Counted from the stretch's first letter, positions 48,109 through 58,263 are shown. The stretch is 64,000 nucleotides of DNA from Burkholderia metallica (GCF_902832845.1 NZ_CADFDB010000003.1:62001-126000), one strand, 5' to 3'. Notes: generated by a model not told the origin, from the letters alone. Program-made: numbers and translations.

Positions 48109-49326
48109 TCACGCGCCCGCTTTGACGGGCCGCCCGTGCCAGCGCAGCACGAGGTAGCGGCCGGCGAAACACAACACCCCCGTGACGCCGATGGTCACGC
48201 CCATCGCGAACGGCGTGCCGTCCGCGAGTGCGCCGATCGCGACGCTCGCCAGCGCGCCGAGCGCGAGCTGCATCGCGCCGAACACGGCCGCCGACGCGCC
48301 CGCGTTGTGCGGATAGCGATGCATGAGATCGGTCGTGCAGTTCGCGGACAGAATCCCGACCACGCCGACCACGAAGAACAGGCACACGACGATCGACCAC
48401 AGCCCGCCCCACCCGGTCAGCGCGACGAGCGCGACCGCGAGCGACGCGACGCAGCTCACGAGCGACGCGGCCGCGATGATGCGCAGCGAACCGATGCGGC
48501 CGACGAGCCGCGTGTTCGCGAAGTTGCCGATCATGATCCCGACGACGTTCAGGCCGAACAGCAGCCCGTAGTGCTGCGGCGACACGTGGAAATACTCGAT
48601 GTACACGAACGGCGTCGCGGTGATGTACGAGAACATCGACGCGAACGCCATGCCGCCGCACAGCATGTGCCCCCATGCGACCGGGTCGGACAGAATCCGC
48701 CCGTACGACGCGAACGACGCGAGCACGGCCGCGCTCTTGCGCCGCTCCTTTGGCCAGGTTTCGGGCACACGCAGGTACGCGGTCGCCGCGCAGATCGCGC
48801 CGAACACGGCCAGCACGACGAATACGCCGCGCCAGCCGGAGAAACGCAGGATCTGGCCGCCGATCAGCGGCGCGAGCAGCGGCCCGACCGCGGTCACGAT
48901 CGCGACCATCGACAGAACCTTCGCCGCATCGGTCGGCTCGTGCGCATCGCGCGCGATCGCTCGTGCGAGCACCGACGCCGCGCCGGCGCCGAGCGCCTGC
49001 AGGAAGCGCACGAGGATCAGCATGTCGATCGAGGTCGACACGAAACAGCCGATGCTCGCAAGCGTGAACAGCGCGATGCCGCCGAGCAGCACGGGGCGTC
49101 GCCCCCACGTGTCCGACAGCGGGCCGTACAGCAGCATGCCGACCGAGAAGCCGGCCATGAAGCTCGTCAGCGTGCGCTGCGCGGCGCCGGGGCTGACGGA
49201 GAAGCCGTCGGCGATCGACGGCAGGCTCGGCAGGTACATGTCGGTGGCGATCGGCCCGCAGGCAGCGAGCGCACCGAGCAGCAGGATCAGCCGGGCATCG
49301 GGCCGGCGCCGGACGACGTGAGACAT
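48109..49326 (-). CDS. Bcr/CflA-type drug-resistance MFS transporter
   Basis: 405 residues, 12 membrane helices. N-terminal DMYLPSLPSIADGFSVSPGAAQRTLTSF is the hallmark of the Bcr/CflA group (14 kDa half with D-M-Y-L-P). Loop motif YGPLSDTWGRRPVLLGG matches the MFS A motif, and VLARAIARDAHE follows helix 4. A proton-driven exporter of drugs or small peptides/amino acids; real substrate unknown. ATG 49326 is chosen as the last start before the first helix; the ribosome site is weak. Confidence 0.88.
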   Translation of the reverse strand: MSHVVRRRPDARLILLLGALAACGPIATDMYLPSLPSIADGFSVSPGAAQRTLTSFMAGFSVGMLLYGPLSDTWGRRPVLLGGIALFTLASIGCFVSTSIDMLILVRFLQALGAGAASVLARAIARDAHEPTDAAKVLSMVAIVTAVGPLLAPLIGGQILRFSGWRGVFVVLAVFGAICAATAYLRVPETWPKERRKSAAVLASFASYGRILSDPVAWGHMLCGGMAFASMFSYITATPFVYIEYFHVSPQHYGLLFGLNVVGIMIGNFANTRLVGRIGSLRIIAAASLVSCVASLAVALVALTGWGGLWSIVVCLFFVVGVVGILSANCTTDLMHRYPHNAGASAAVFGAMQLALGALASVAIGALADGTPFAMGVTIGVTGVLCFAGRYLVLRWHGRPVKAGA

Positions 49327-49573
49327 GGGTATCCGGAATGGAGCCCGCGCGCATCGGGGCGCGCGTGGCGGTGAAGACGGGAAGCCGCGCCGCAAGCGGC
49401 GCGTTCGGGCCCATGATTGTACGCGCAACTTTTTCGCCCGCCTCGGGCCGCGTGCGGCGGCGGGCGGGACAGGCCCATGCGCGTCGCGCGCCGAACGAGC
49501 GCACGGGCGGATTCGATTAAGCTTGCTGCTGCTCGCCTCACTTGTCTGATCAATTCGACGTACGACCGAACCG

Positions 49574-50026
49574 ATGACCGCTTTCCTGCTGATCTGGAGC
49601 CCCAAGAAATGGCCGTGGCCCGAACTGCCCGACGTCGCCGCGCGCGTGAAGGCCGGCGAGGCCGTGCATGACGTATGGGGCTGCGGCTTCGCGCGCGGCA
49701 TCCTGCCCGGCGACCGCGTGTTCCTGCACCGCGTCGCGAAGGAACCCAAGGGTGTCTTCGGCTCCGGCTACGTGACGCGCGCGCCGTACGAGGTGCCCGA
49801 TCCGGCGACGAAGCGCGGCTACCGGCTGTGCATCGATTTCGTGTACGACTGGCTGGTCGACGCGCATCAGGACGTCGCGATCGCGCGCGACGCGCTGCGC
49901 GTGCATCCGTACTCGGTGCAGACCTGGGACGCACAAAGCTCCGGCACCGTGATCAAGCCGATGGTCGAAGGTCCGCTCGAAAAGCGCTGGGCCGAGCTGA
50001 CCGGCAAGCGCAAGCCGCCGCGATAA
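49574..50026 (+). CDS. EVE-domain protein
   Basis: 150 residues, single PUA-like EVE fold: [15 protein letters not shown] at the start, then [34 protein letters not shown] with the aromatic cage-type layout, and [13 protein letters not shown] near the end. EVE domains are thought to read modified bases in DNA or RNA and often join restriction or defence genes. None are visible next to this one; its neighbours are an MFS gene and hemL. Confidence 0.7.
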   Translation: MTAFLLIWSPKKWPWPELPDVAARVKAGEAVHDVWGCGFARGILPGDRVFLHRVAKEPKGVFGSGYVTRAPYEVPDPATKRGYRLCIDFVYDWLVDAHQDVAIARDALRVHPYSVQTWDAQSSGTVIKPMVEGPLEKRWAELTGKRKPPR

Positions 50027-50205
50027 CCGGAAACCGGGTCGAATCAGGCCCGTCTTGCCACCCCGGAAGTTCCCCGCGCGCCGAATGGCCGCAGTCCGGC
50101 CGGCGGGCCTGCCGCGCGCGTCTCCGGTACAATCGGACGATCGTTCCGCCCAGGCGCCGCGGCCCGTGCACAGGCCCCCGCGCCCTTCTCTCGCAGGTTT
50201 CGCTC

Positions 50206-51489
50206 ATGTCCAACAATCAGATCCTCTTCGAACGCGCCCAGAAGACCATTCCCGGCGGCGTCAACTCGCCGGTGCGCGCCTTCCGCTCGGTCGGCGGCAC
50301 GCCGCGCTTCGTCGCGCGCGCGCAAGGCCCGTATTTCTGGGATGCCGACGGCAAGCAGTACATCGACTACATCGGCTCGTGGGGCCCGATGATCGTCGGC
50401 CACGTCCATCCGGACGTGCTGTCGGCCGTGCAGAACGTGCTCGCCGACGGCTTCTCGTTCGGCGCGCCGACCGAAGCCGAGATCGAGATCGCCGAGGAAA
50501 TCTGCAAGCTCGTGCCATCGATCGAGCAGGTGCGGATGGTGTCGAGCGGCACCGAGGCCACGATGAGCGCGCTGCGCCTCGCGCGCGGCTTCACGAACCG
50601 CAGCCGCATCGTCAAGTTCGAGGGTTGCTATCACGGCCACGCGGACAGCCTGCTGGTCAAGGCCGGCTCGGGCCTGCTGACGTTCGGCAACCCGACGTCG
50701 GCCGGCGTGCCTGCCGACATCGCGAAGCACACGACCGTCCTCGAATACAACAACGTCGCCGCGCTCGAAGAAGCGTTCGGCGCGTTCGGCGACGAGATCG
50801 CCGCGGTGATCGTCGAGCCGGTCGCGGGCAACATGAACCTCGTGCGCGGCACGCCCGAATTCCTGAACGCGCTGCGCGCGTTGTGCACGAAGCACGGCGC
50901 CGTGCTGATCTTCGACGAAGTGATGTGCGGGTTCCGCGTCGCGCTCGGCGGCGCGCAGGCTTACTACGGGATCACGGCCGACCTCACCTGCCTCGGCAAG
51001 GTGATCGGCGGCGGGATGCCGGCTGCCGCGTTCGGCGGCCGCCGCGACATCATGGCCCACCTCGCGCCGCTCGGCGGCGTCTACCAGGCCGGCACGCTGT
51101 CGGGCAACCCGATCGCGGTCGCCGCGGGCCTGAAGACGCTGCAACTGATCCAGGCGCCCGGCTTCTACGACGCGCTCACCGCGCAGACGAAGCGCCTCGC
51201 CGACGGCCTCGCGGCCGAAGCGCGCGCGGCCGGCGTGCCGTTCGCGGCCGACTCGATCGGTGCGATGTTCGGCCTCTACTTCGCCGAACGCGTGCCGACC
51301 AGCTTCGCGGAAGTCACGAAGAGCAACGTCGAACGCTTCAACCGCTTCTTCCACCTGATGCTCGACGAAGGCGTGTACTTCGCGCCGTCCGCGTACGAGG
51401 CCGGCTTCGTGTCGAGCACGCACGACGACGCGGTGATCGACGCGACACTCGCGGCCGCGCGCCGCGCATTCGCGGCACTCGCCGCCTGA
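50206..51489 (+). CDS. hemL: Glutamate-1-semialdehyde 2,1-aminomutase
   Basis: 427 residues. Start [26 protein letters not shown] is the classical HemL N-terminus. PLP-enzyme marks: [32 protein letters not shown] and the Lys site [16 protein letters not shown]. It makes 5-aminolevulinate from glutamate-1-semialdehyde for heme. The ATG at 50206 is fixed by the conserved N-terminus. ribD follows 15 nt later, so heme and riboflavin genes may share a transcript. Confidence 0.97.
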   Translation: MSNNQILFERAQKTIPGGVNSPVRAFRSVGGTPRFVARAQGPYFWDADGKQYIDYIGSWGPMIVGHVHPDVLSAVQNVLADGFSFGAPTEAEIEIAEEICKLVPSIEQVRMVSSGTEATMSALRLARGFTNRSRIVKFEGCYHGHADSLLVKAGSGLLTFGNPTSAGVPADIAKHTTVLEYNNVAALEEAFGAFGDEIAAVIVEPVAGNMNLVRGTPEFLNALRALCTKHGAVLIFDEVMCGFRVALGGAQAYYGITADLTCLGKVIGGGMPAAAFGGRRDIMAHLAPLGGVYQAGTLSGNPIAVAAGLKTLQLIQAPGFYDALTAQTKRLADGLAAEARAAGVPFAADSIGAMFGLYFAERVPTSFAEVTKSNVERFNRFFHLMLDEGVYFAPSAYEAGFVSSTHDDAVIDATLAAARRAFAALAA

Positions 51490-51504
51490 CCCGGGGCCGC
51501 GCGC

Positions 51505-52626
51505 ATGTTCTCGGATACCGATTTCGCCCACATGCAGCGTGCGCTCGCGCTCGCCGCGCGCGGCATGTACACGACCGCGCCGAATCCGCGGGTCGGCTGC
51601 GTGATCGTCAAGGACGGCGACGTGATCGGCGAAGGCTTCACGCAGCCGGCCGGCCAGGATCACGCGGAAGTGCAGGCGCTGAAGGATGCGCGCTCGCGCG
51701 GCTACGACGTCGCGGGCTCGACCGTCTATGTGACGCTCGAACCGTGCAGCCATTTCGGCCGCACGCCGCCGTGCGCGAACGCGCTGATCGACGCGCGCGT
51801 CGCGAAGGTCGTCGCGGCAATGGAAGATCCGAATCCGCAGGTGTCGGGGCGCGGCCTCGGGATGCTGCGCGACGCGGGCGTCGACGTGCGCTGCGGGCTG
51901 CTCGCGCATGAAGCGGGCGAGCTGAACATCGGCTTCGTGTCGCGGATGACGCGCGGCCGCCCGTGGGTGCGGATGAAGACCGCCGCATCGCTCGACGGCC
52001 GCACCGCGCTGCCGTCCGGCGAAAGCCAGTGGATCACCGGCGAGGCCGCGCGCCTCGACGGCCACGCGTGGCGCGCCCGCGCGTGCGCGATCCTCACCGG
52101 CATCGGCACCGTGCGCGAAGACAACCCGCTGCTGACCGTGCGCGGCATCGACACGCCGCGCCAGCCGCAGCGCATCCTGGTGGACAGCCGCCTCGATTTG
52201 CCGCTCGACGCGCGGCTGCTCGAAGGTGCGCCGCTGCTGATCTTCTGCGGGCGGCTCGACGCCGCCGGCGAGGTGCGCGCGAACGTGCTGAAGTCGCGCG
52301 GCGCGGAAATCGTGCCGCTCGCGAACGCGCACGGCAAGGTCGACCTGCCCGCGATGCTGGCGGCGCTCGGCGCGCGCGGCGTCAACGAACTGCACGTCGA
52401 AGCCGGCCACAAGCTGAACGGATCGCTGCTGCGCGAGCAGTGCGTGGACGAATTGCTCGTCTATCTCGCGCCGAGCCTGCTGGGCGCCGACGCGGCCGGC
52501 ATGTTCGACCTCGCCGCGCCGGCGAACCTCGACGCGCGCACGCGGCTGTCGTTCCACGGGGTCGAGCGGGTCGGCGACGATCTGCGGATCCTCGCGCGCT
52601 TTACGCCGCCCGAAGCCGCTCGCTGA
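51505..52626 (+). CDS. ribD: Bifunctional riboflavin deaminase/reductase RibD
   Basis: 373 residues. Deaminase domain (about 5-150) with zinc site His53-Ala-Glu55 and Cys81, Cys90 in EPCSHFGRTPPC. Reductase domain (about 150-370) begins RPWVRMKTAASLDGRTALPSG and has ILVDSRLDLPLDARLL. Two middle steps of riboflavin synthesis. In many relatives ribE (riboflavin synthase alpha) follows ribD; here the next gene is DUF1993. No FMN riboswitch consensus was seen upstream or in the following gap. Confidence 0.96.
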   Translation: MFSDTDFAHMQRALALAARGMYTTAPNPRVGCVIVKDGDVIGEGFTQPAGQDHAEVQALKDARSRGYDVAGSTVYVTLEPCSHFGRTPPCANALIDARVAKVVAAMEDPNPQVSGRGLGMLRDAGVDVRCGLLAHEAGELNIGFVSRMTRGRPWVRMKTAASLDGRTALPSGESQWITGEAARLDGHAWRARACAILTGIGTVREDNPLLTVRGIDTPRQPQRILVDSRLDLPLDARLLEGAPLLIFCGRLDAAGEVRANVLKSRGAEIVPLANAHGKVDLPAMLAALGARGVNELHVEAGHKLNGSLLREQCVDELLVYLAPSLLGADAAGMFDLAAPANLDARTRLSFHGVERVGDDLRILARFTPPEAAR

Positions 52627-52904
52627 ACGGATCGCCGCAAGGTCGAGCGGAAGGGTCGCGGCCGTCGGTCGCATCGAATCGATCGTTCCGCTCGGCACGT
52701 CGGCCGACGCCGGAAACGTGCGGCCGCGCGTGTGACCGAATGCGGTAGCGCCTGCCCCGCCTTCCCACCTGTGCCCTCGGCCGAATGGCCAACGACGCGC
52801 ACGGGTCATCCCGTCGCGCTAAGATGCGTCGACAGCGGTTTCAACGCCGCAACGCACGGCGCGCCGCTTGCCGGTCACCCTCTTCTCTTCAAGGAGTCGT
52901 CCCC

Positions 52905-53418
52905 ATGTCCATCTCGATGTACCAGGCTTCGCTGCCCGTGCTGATCCGTGGCCTGACCAACCTGCAGCACATCCTCGGCAAGGCACAGGCGCACGCGGCC
53001 GAAAAGCAGATCGATCCGTCGGTGTTCGTCGGCGCGCGCCTGTATCCGGACATGCTGCCGCTCGTCCGCCAGGTCTACATCGCGACCGACACGGCGAAGG
53101 GTTGCGCCGCGCGGCTCGCCGATGTCGAAATCCCGAGCTACCCGGACGTCGAGCAGACCTTCGACGAGCTGCACGCACGCATCCAGAAGACGATATCTGA
53201 AAAGCTTCGACGCCGCGCAGATCGACGGCAGCGAGTCGCGCCAGATCGTGCTGAAGATGCGCGTCGGCCCGATCGAATTCACCGGCCAGTCGTATCTGCT
53301 GAATTTCGTGCTGCCCAATTTCTTCTTCCACGTGACCACCGCGTACGACATCCTGCGCCACAGCGGCGTCGAACTCGGCAAGCTCGACTACCTGGGCGGG
53401 CGCGACCTGCACGCGTGA
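52905..53418 (+). pseudogene. DUF1993 family protein, frameshifted
   Basis: The gene opens normally (AAGGAGT before ATG 52905, MSISMYQASLPVLIRGLTNL) and reads as DUF1993 to about residue 96 (ELHARIQKTI). The remainder of the family sequence (LKSFDAAQIDGSESRQ, GPIEFTGQSYLLNFVLPNFFFHVTTAY, ending LGGRDLHA at stop 53418) is in another frame. The break is at about 53193-53197. The local sequence is what a loss of five bases (for instance CGACT-like, coding Asp-Tyr) or another loss of 2 mod 3 would leave. Both halves keep coding quality, so it is recent or a sequencing error. DUF1993 proteins are DinB-like, function unknown. It interrupts the rib run. Confidence 0.85.
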
Positions 53419-53611
53419 CGCACGGCCGGGCGATGCCCGGCCCGCTGCCGACCGCCCCCGCGTGCAGGCAACGCGCGGCAGCCATGCCAGACCTGCCGCA
53501 CGGGCCGGTTGCAGCGCTTTCCGGAGCGCTCGCCGGCCGCGCTCGGCCCGTGCCAGCCGAAACGCCGTCCGGCTGGCGTAAAATACGCACTTTCCTCTTT
53601 CTCGCCCCCTT

Positions 53612-54754
53612 ATGACGCTCGCCTCCACGCTCGACATCATCGCCGAGCTGAAAGCCGGCCGGATGGTGATCCTGGTCGACGAAGAAGACCGCGAAAACGA
53701 GGGCGACCTCGTGATCGCCGCCGAATTCGTCACACCGGAAGCGATCAACTTCATGGCCAAGTACGGCCGCGGCCTGGTTTGTCTGACGTTGACGCAGGAA
53801 CGCTGCAAGCAGCTGCACCTGCCGCTGATGACCTACCGCAACGGCACACAGTACGGCACCGCGTTCACGGTCAGCATCGAAGCGGCCGAAGGCGTGACGA
53901 CCGGCATCTCGGCCGCCGACCGTGCGCACACGATCGCCACGGCGGTCGCGCACGACGTGCGCCCCGAGCACATCGTGCAGCCGGGCCACGTGTTCCCGAT
54001 CATGGCGCAGCCGGGCGGCGTGCTCGTGCGGGCGGGCCATACCGAAGCCGGTTGCGACTTCACCGCGCTCGCGGGCCTCACGCCGGCCGCGGTGATCTGC
54101 GAGATCATCAAGGACGACGGCACGATGGCGCGCCTGCCCGACCTGATCGAGTTCGCGCAGGAACACAACCTGAAGATCGGCACGATCGCCGACCTGATCC
54201 AGTACCGCAGCCGCACCGAATCGATCATCGAGCGAATCGCCGAACGCACGATGCAGACCGCGCACGGCACGTTCCGCGCGGTGCTGTACCGCGACCAGCC
54301 GAGCGGCTCGCCGCACATCGCGCTGGTGCGCGGCGAGCCGTCGCCCGACGGCGATACGCCGGTGCGCGTGCACGAGCCGCTGTCGGTGCTCGACCTGCTC
54401 GAAACGGGCATCTCGACCCACTCGTGGACGCTCGACGCCGCGATGCGCGAGATCGCGGCGCGCGACCTCGGCGTGATCGTGCTGCTCAACTGCGGCGACA
54501 CGAAGGAACACCTGATCGACGTCTTCAAGGCGTTCGACGAGGAAGAAAGGGCCGCTGCGCTCAAGCGCCGGCCGGTCGATTTCAAGACGTTCGGCATCGG
54601 CGCGCAGATCCTGCGCGATGTCGGCGTCGGCAAGATGCAGGTGCTGTCGAATCCGCGCAAGCTGGGCAGCATGTCCGGCTACGGCCTGGAAGTCACGGGC
54701 TTCATCCCGATGCCCGGCGGCGAAGCCAAGTCCTGCCCGGCGTCCCACGCGTAA
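53612..54754 (+). CDS. ribB: 3,4-dihydroxy-2-butanone-4-phosphate synthase with degenerate RibA-like domain
   Basis: 380 residues. Residues 1-205 are a full RibB: VDEEDRENEGDL (acidic metal site, about 23-33), the substrate loop HTEAGCDFTAL. Residues about 210-370 resemble GTP cyclohydrolase II (MQTAHGTFRAVLYRD, GIGAQILRDVGVGKMQVLSNPRK) but the zinc-site Cys motif of RibA (S-E-C-L-T-G-D ... R-C-D-C-G) is replaced by VRVHEPLSVLDLLETG. The second activity is therefore probably lost and a separate ribA must exist. Followed by ribH after 53 nt. Confidence 0.93.
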   Translation: MTLASTLDIIAELKAGRMVILVDEEDRENEGDLVIAAEFVTPEAINFMAKYGRGLVCLTLTQERCKQLHLPLMTYRNGTQYGTAFTVSIEAAEGVTTGISAADRAHTIATAVAHDVRPEHIVQPGHVFPIMAQPGGVLVRAGHTEAGCDFTALAGLTPAAVICEIIKDDGTMARLPDLIEFAQEHNLKIGTIADLIQYRSRTESIIERIAERTMQTAHGTFRAVLYRDQPSGSPHIALVRGEPSPDGDTPVRVHEPLSVLDLLETGISTHSWTLDAAMREIAARDLGVIVLLNCGDTKEHLIDVFKAFDEEERAAALKRRPVDFKTFGIGAQILRDVGVGKMQVLSNPRKLGSMSGYGLEVTGFIPMPGGEAKSCPASHA

Positions 54755-54807
54755 CCCGCCACGGCGCTTTCGCCCTATAACCGTTCATCCACACCACGGA
54801 CAAGATC

Positions 54808-55323
54808 ATGGAAATCGGACAATACCAACCGAATCTCGAAGGCGACGGCCTGCGTATCGGCATCGTGCAATCGCGCTTCAACGAACCGGTGTGCAACGGC
54901 CTCGCCGACGCGTGCGTCGAGGAACTGGAACGCCTCGGCGTCACCGGTGAAGACGTGCTGCTCGTGTCGGTGCCCGGCGCGCTGGAAATCCCGCTCGCGC
55001 TGCAGAAGCTCGCGGAAAGCGGCCAGTTCGATGCGCTGATCGCGCTCGGCGCGGTGATCCGCGGCGAGACCTACCACTTCGAACTCGTGTCGAACGAGAG
55101 CGGCGCGGGCATCACCCGCATCGGCCTCGACTTCAACCTGCCGATCGCGAACGCGGTCCTGACGACCGAAAACGACGAGCAGGCCGTCGCGCGCATGACC
55201 GAAAAGGGTCGTGACGCCGCACGCGTCGCCGTCGAGATGGCCAACCTGACGATGGCGCTCGACCAGCTCGGCGATGACGAGGACGAAGAAGAAGACGAAG
55301 ACGACGAAGAGGAGCGCGCATGA
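54808..55323 (+). CDS. ribH: Lumazine synthase (riboflavin synthase beta subunit)
   Basis: 171 residues. Family marks: [57 protein letters not shown]. The C-terminal 15 residues form an acidic tail ([14 protein letters not shown]) not needed for the fold. It joins ArPP and DHBP into lumazine and forms large shells. The stop codon overlaps the nusB start (ATGA). Confidence 0.96.
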   Translation: MEIGQYQPNLEGDGLRIGIVQSRFNEPVCNGLADACVEELERLGVTGEDVLLVSVPGALEIPLALQKLAESGQFDALIALGAVIRGETYHFELVSNESGAGITRIGLDFNLPIANAVLTTENDEQAVARMTEKGRDAARVAVEMANLTMALDQLGDDEDEEEDEDDEEERA

Positions 55324-55757
55324 AGAAGAGCGCCCGCCGACAATCGCGCGAGCTGGCGACGCAGGGGCTGTATCAGTGGCTGCTGTCGAACGCGTCCTCC
55401 GGCGAGATCGACGCGCAACTGCGCGGCGCGCTCGGTTACGACAAGGCCGACAAGGAGCTGCTCGACGCGATCCTGCACGGCGTGATCCGCGAGCACGCAA
55501 CGCTCGTCGAAGCGCTGACGCCGTCGCTCGACCGCCCGATCGACCAGTTGTCCCCGGTCGAACGCGCCGTGCTGCTGATCGCGACGTTCGAGCTCACGCA
55601 CCACGTCGAAACGCCGTACCGCGTGATCATCAACGAAGCCGTCGAACTCGCGAAGACGTTCGGCGGCTCAGACGGCTACAAGTACGTGAACGGCGTGCTC
55701 GACAAGCTCGCCGCGAAGCTGCGCCCCGCCGAAACGCAGGCGCGCCGCAACGGCTGA
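55320..55757 (+). CDS. nusB: Transcription antitermination factor NusB
   Basis: 145 residues. All-helical, starting [22 protein letters not shown], with [20 protein letters not shown] and the RNA-binding end [29 protein letters not shown]. With NusE it binds boxA in rRNA leaders. ATGA overlap with ribH couples translation; ribH-nusB is a conserved pair. Confidence 0.97.
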   Translation: MKKSARRQSRELATQGLYQWLLSNASSGEIDAQLRGALGYDKADKELLDAILHGVIREHATLVEALTPSLDRPIDQLSPVERAVLLIATFELTHHVETPYRVIINEAVELAKTFGGSDGYKYVNGVLDKLAAKLRPAETQARRNG

Positions 55758-55770
55758 TACCGTTTGTCCG

Positions 55771-55797
55771 AAACGGGCGCACATGCGCCCGTTTTTT
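55771..55797 (+). terminator. Intrinsic terminator of the rib-nusB operon
   Basis: AAACGGGCGC, loop ACAT, GCGCCCGTTT and a six-T tract. 14 nt after the nusB stop. Confidence 0.92.
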
Positions 55798-55830
55798 CTT
55801 TCGTCCCGCCTCCTTCGCCCTGCCCGCCCG

Positions 55831-57027
55831 ATGAATACCGCCACCGATTCGCTCGTCAAGCTCGCCGCACGCGTCGACGCGATCCAGCCCTTCTACGTGA
55901 TGGAACTGATGAAGGAGGCACAGCGTCTCGAGTCCGCCGGGCGCGATGTTATCCACATGGGCATCGGCGAGCCGGATTTCACCGCGCCGGAGCCGGTCGT
56001 CGAAGCGGCGGCGGCCGCGCTGCGCCGCGGCGTCACCCAATATACGAGCGCGCTCGGCATTGCGCCGCTGCGCGAGGCGATCGCCGCGCACTACGCACGC
56101 GCTTACGGCCTCACGATCAGTCCGGAGCGCATCGTCGTGACGGCCGGCGCGTCGGCCGCGCTGCTGCTCGCGTGCCTCGCGCTCGTCGGGCGCGACGACG
56201 AAGTACTGATGCCCGACCCGTCGTATCCGTGCAACCGGCACTTCGTCGCGGCGGCCGAAGGCCGCGCGGTACTCGTGCCGAGCGGCCCGGACGCGCGCTT
56301 CCAGCTCACCGAGCACGACGTCCGCACGCGCTGGAGCGACCGTACGCGCGGCGTGCTGCTCGCGTCGCCGTCGAACCCGACCGGCACGTCGCTCGAGCCG
56401 GACGAGCTGAAACGGATCGTCGAAGCCGTGCGTGCACGCGGCGGCTTCACGATCGTCGACGAGATCTACCAGGGACTCAGCTACGATGCGGCGCCGGTGT
56501 CGGCGCTGTCGTTCGGCGACGACGTGGTCACCGTGAACAGCTTCTCCAAGTATTTCAGCATGACCGGCTGGAGGCTCGGCTGGCTGGTCGTGCCGCCCGC
56601 ACTGGTCGGCACGTTCGAGAAGCTCGCGCAGAACCTGTTCATCTGCCCGTCGGCGCTTGCGCAGCACGCGGCGCTCGCGTGCTTCGAACCGGCCGCGCTC
56701 GATATCTACGAAGCGCGCCGGCTCGAATTCAAGCGTCGCCGCGATTTCATCGCACCGGCGCTCGAACGGCTCGGCTTCACGGTGCCCGTGATGCCGGACG
56801 GCGCGTTCTACGTGTATGCGCACTGCGGCGGCGTCGCTCACCCGGCGGCCGGCGACAGCGCCGCGCTGACGACCACGATGCTGCACGACGCGGGGGTCGT
56901 GCTGGTGCCCGGCATGGACTTCGGTGTCCATGCGCCGCGCGACTATATCCGCCTGTCCTATGCGACGGCCTACTCGCGGCTCGAAGAAGCGGTCGAACGG
57001 CTCGCGACGTTGTTCGGGCAGCACTGA
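55831..57027 (+). CDS. PLP-dependent class I/II aminotransferase
   Basis: 398 residues. Fold-type I aminotransferase: MGIGEPDFTAPEPVVEAAAAAL, VTAGASAALLLA, LASPSNPTGTSL, DEIYQGLSYD, and PLP Lys240 in NSFSKYFSMTGWRLGW. AspC/YfdZ-like; substrate uncertain. ATG 55831 lies after the nusB terminator, which overlaps any longer start. Monocistronic with its own terminator. Confidence 0.9.
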   Translation: MNTATDSLVKLAARVDAIQPFYVMELMKEAQRLESAGRDVIHMGIGEPDFTAPEPVVEAAAAALRRGVTQYTSALGIAPLREAIAAHYARAYGLTISPERIVVTAGASAALLLACLALVGRDDEVLMPDPSYPCNRHFVAAAEGRAVLVPSGPDARFQLTEHDVRTRWSDRTRGVLLASPSNPTGTSLEPDELKRIVEAVRARGGFTIVDEIYQGLSYDAAPVSALSFGDDVVTVNSFSKYFSMTGWRLGWLVVPPALVGTFEKLAQNLFICPSALAQHAALACFEPAALDIYEARRLEFKRRRDFIAPALERLGFTVPVMPDGAFYVYAHCGGVAHPAAGDSAALTTTMLHDAGVVLVPGMDFGVHAPRDYIRLSYATAYSRLEEAVERLATLFGQH

Positions 57028-57069
57028 CGTGCAGCCGGCACGACGGTCGTTCCGTCCGCCGCAAAAACG

Positions 57070-57097
57070 AAAAGGCACCCTGATCGGGTGCCTTTTT
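57070..57097. terminator. Bidirectional intrinsic terminator
   Basis: AAAAGGCACCC, 5-nt loop, GGGTGCCTTTT with T or A runs on both sides, between the aminotransferase (stop 57027) and the converging transglycosylase gene (stop 57142). Confidence 0.9.
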
Positions 57098-57141
57098 CGT
57101 TTCCCGCCGGCCGGAGCCCCGCCGTACGTTACCGCCGTACG

Positions 57142-58263
57142 TTACGCGCCGAGCTCCGAATGGTCGCCGTGCGACTGCTTCGCGGTGTCGACGCTTGCGT
57201 CGTCCTGCGGCGATGCGTCCTTCGATGCGGCCGCCTTCACCGACGTCGTGCCGTCGAGCGTCGCATGCACGCGCTTCGCTCCGCCCGCCGCGGCCGTGAC
57301 GGCAGCGGTCGTGACGATCGGCTTCGCGGGCTGGGCCGGCGCCTGCGGCGCATTGATCGGCACGCTCCGGCCACGCGCGACGTCGCGCAGGCGACCGCGC
57401 TCGGCCATCACCTTCGAACCGTAGCCGTTGTCGTCCGGGTTCGTCGAGCCGTTGTACATGCGCAGGCCGTTCGCGAGCGAGCCGCCGCGTGCGATGCAGT
57501 CCTTCAGCACGAGCGCGCCGACCTGGAGGTTCGCAAGCGGCTGAAGTGCGGTATCGGTGCCGCCGAAATACTCGAACTTGTCGGAATGGACCTTCGACAT
57601 GACCTGCATCAGCCCCTTCGCGCCGACGCCGCTCTCCGCGTACGGGTTGAAGCCCGATTCGATCGCCATCACCGACAGCAGCAGCAGCGGATCGAGGCCG
57701 ACGTCACGGCCGGTCTGGAACGCTGCCTTGACGAGCTGGCCGAGCGGCTCCTGCGCGACGTGGTAGCGGCGCGACAGGTAGGTCGCGACGAGCGCCTGTT
57801 CGCGATTCGACGCGAGCGCACGGTCGTCGCGCGCATCGGCCGCCACGCGCTGGATCGGGATCAGCTTGGCGAGTGCGACGGGCGACGGGCCGTTACGGAC
57901 CGCATCGGCCGCATCGCCCTGCGTGGCGGCTTCCGGTGCGACGTCGAGGCCGACCGCGAGCGCGTCCGTTTCCGGGCCGTCGTCCTGCTGCGGCTGCGCG
58001 CCGGCGGGCGCGAAGTTCGGCAGAGGATGGCCGGTCAGCAGACGGGCCGGCCCGGCTTGCACGGCCGCGGATACGACCGGCATCAGCTTCGCGGCGAGCG
58101 TGCCGCGGACGGTTGGCAGCAGCCACAGTGCGAGCGCAACTGCGACGGCCAAACAGCCGACAACGCTGAATAGATGGTGACTGACACGCGTCCCGCGACG
58201 CAGCATGCTGCGCACGAACTGCGCATGCTGCTCACTAGGACGCCACGATAACCAAGCGTTCAT
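57142..58263 (-). CDS. Membrane-anchored lytic transglycosylase (SLT domain)
   Basis: 373 residues. One N-terminal membrane anchor (about 29-50, LFSVVGCLAVAVALALWLL) after a basic cytoplasmic tail. SLT domain at about 165-275: LLLSVMAIESGFNPYAESGVGAKGLMQVM with the catalytic Glu, and NGLRMYNGS. The tail after 290 is Ala-rich with no known domain. It cleaves peptidoglycan between MurNAc and GlcNAc. GGGAG 10 nt before ATG 58263. Transcribed from a good promoter 350 nt upstream, with a terminator-like hairpin inside the leader. Confidence 0.9.
   Translation of the reverse strand: MNAWLSWRPSEQHAQFVRSMLRRGTRVSHHLFSVVGCLAVAVALALWLLPTVRGTLAAKLMPVVSAAVQAGPARLLTGHPLPNFAPAGAQPQQDDGPETDALAVGLDVAPEAATQGDAADAVRNGPSPVALAKLIPIQRVAADARDDRALASNREQALVATYLSRRYHVAQEPLGQLVKAAFQTGRDVGLDPLLLLSVMAIESGFNPYAESGVGAKGLMQVMSKVHSDKFEYFGGTDTALQPLANLQVGALVLKDCIARGGSLANGLRMYNGSTNPDDNGYGSKVMAERGRLRDVARGRSVPINAPQAPAQPAKPIVTTAAVTAAAGGAKRVHATLDGTTSVKAAASKDASPQDDASVDTAKQSHGDHSELGA

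Noticed and set aside
50044-52809. 921-residue minus-strand frame opposite hemL and ribD
   Set aside because: Shadow of two clearly coding genes.
52627-53611. FMN riboswitch in the riboflavin cluster
   Set aside because: Looked for the conserved AGGGTGAAATTCCC-type core before ribD, DUF1993 and ribB; it is not there.
53612-54754. Fully bifunctional RibBA
   Set aside because: The zinc-binding Cys motif of GTP cyclohydrolase II is missing.
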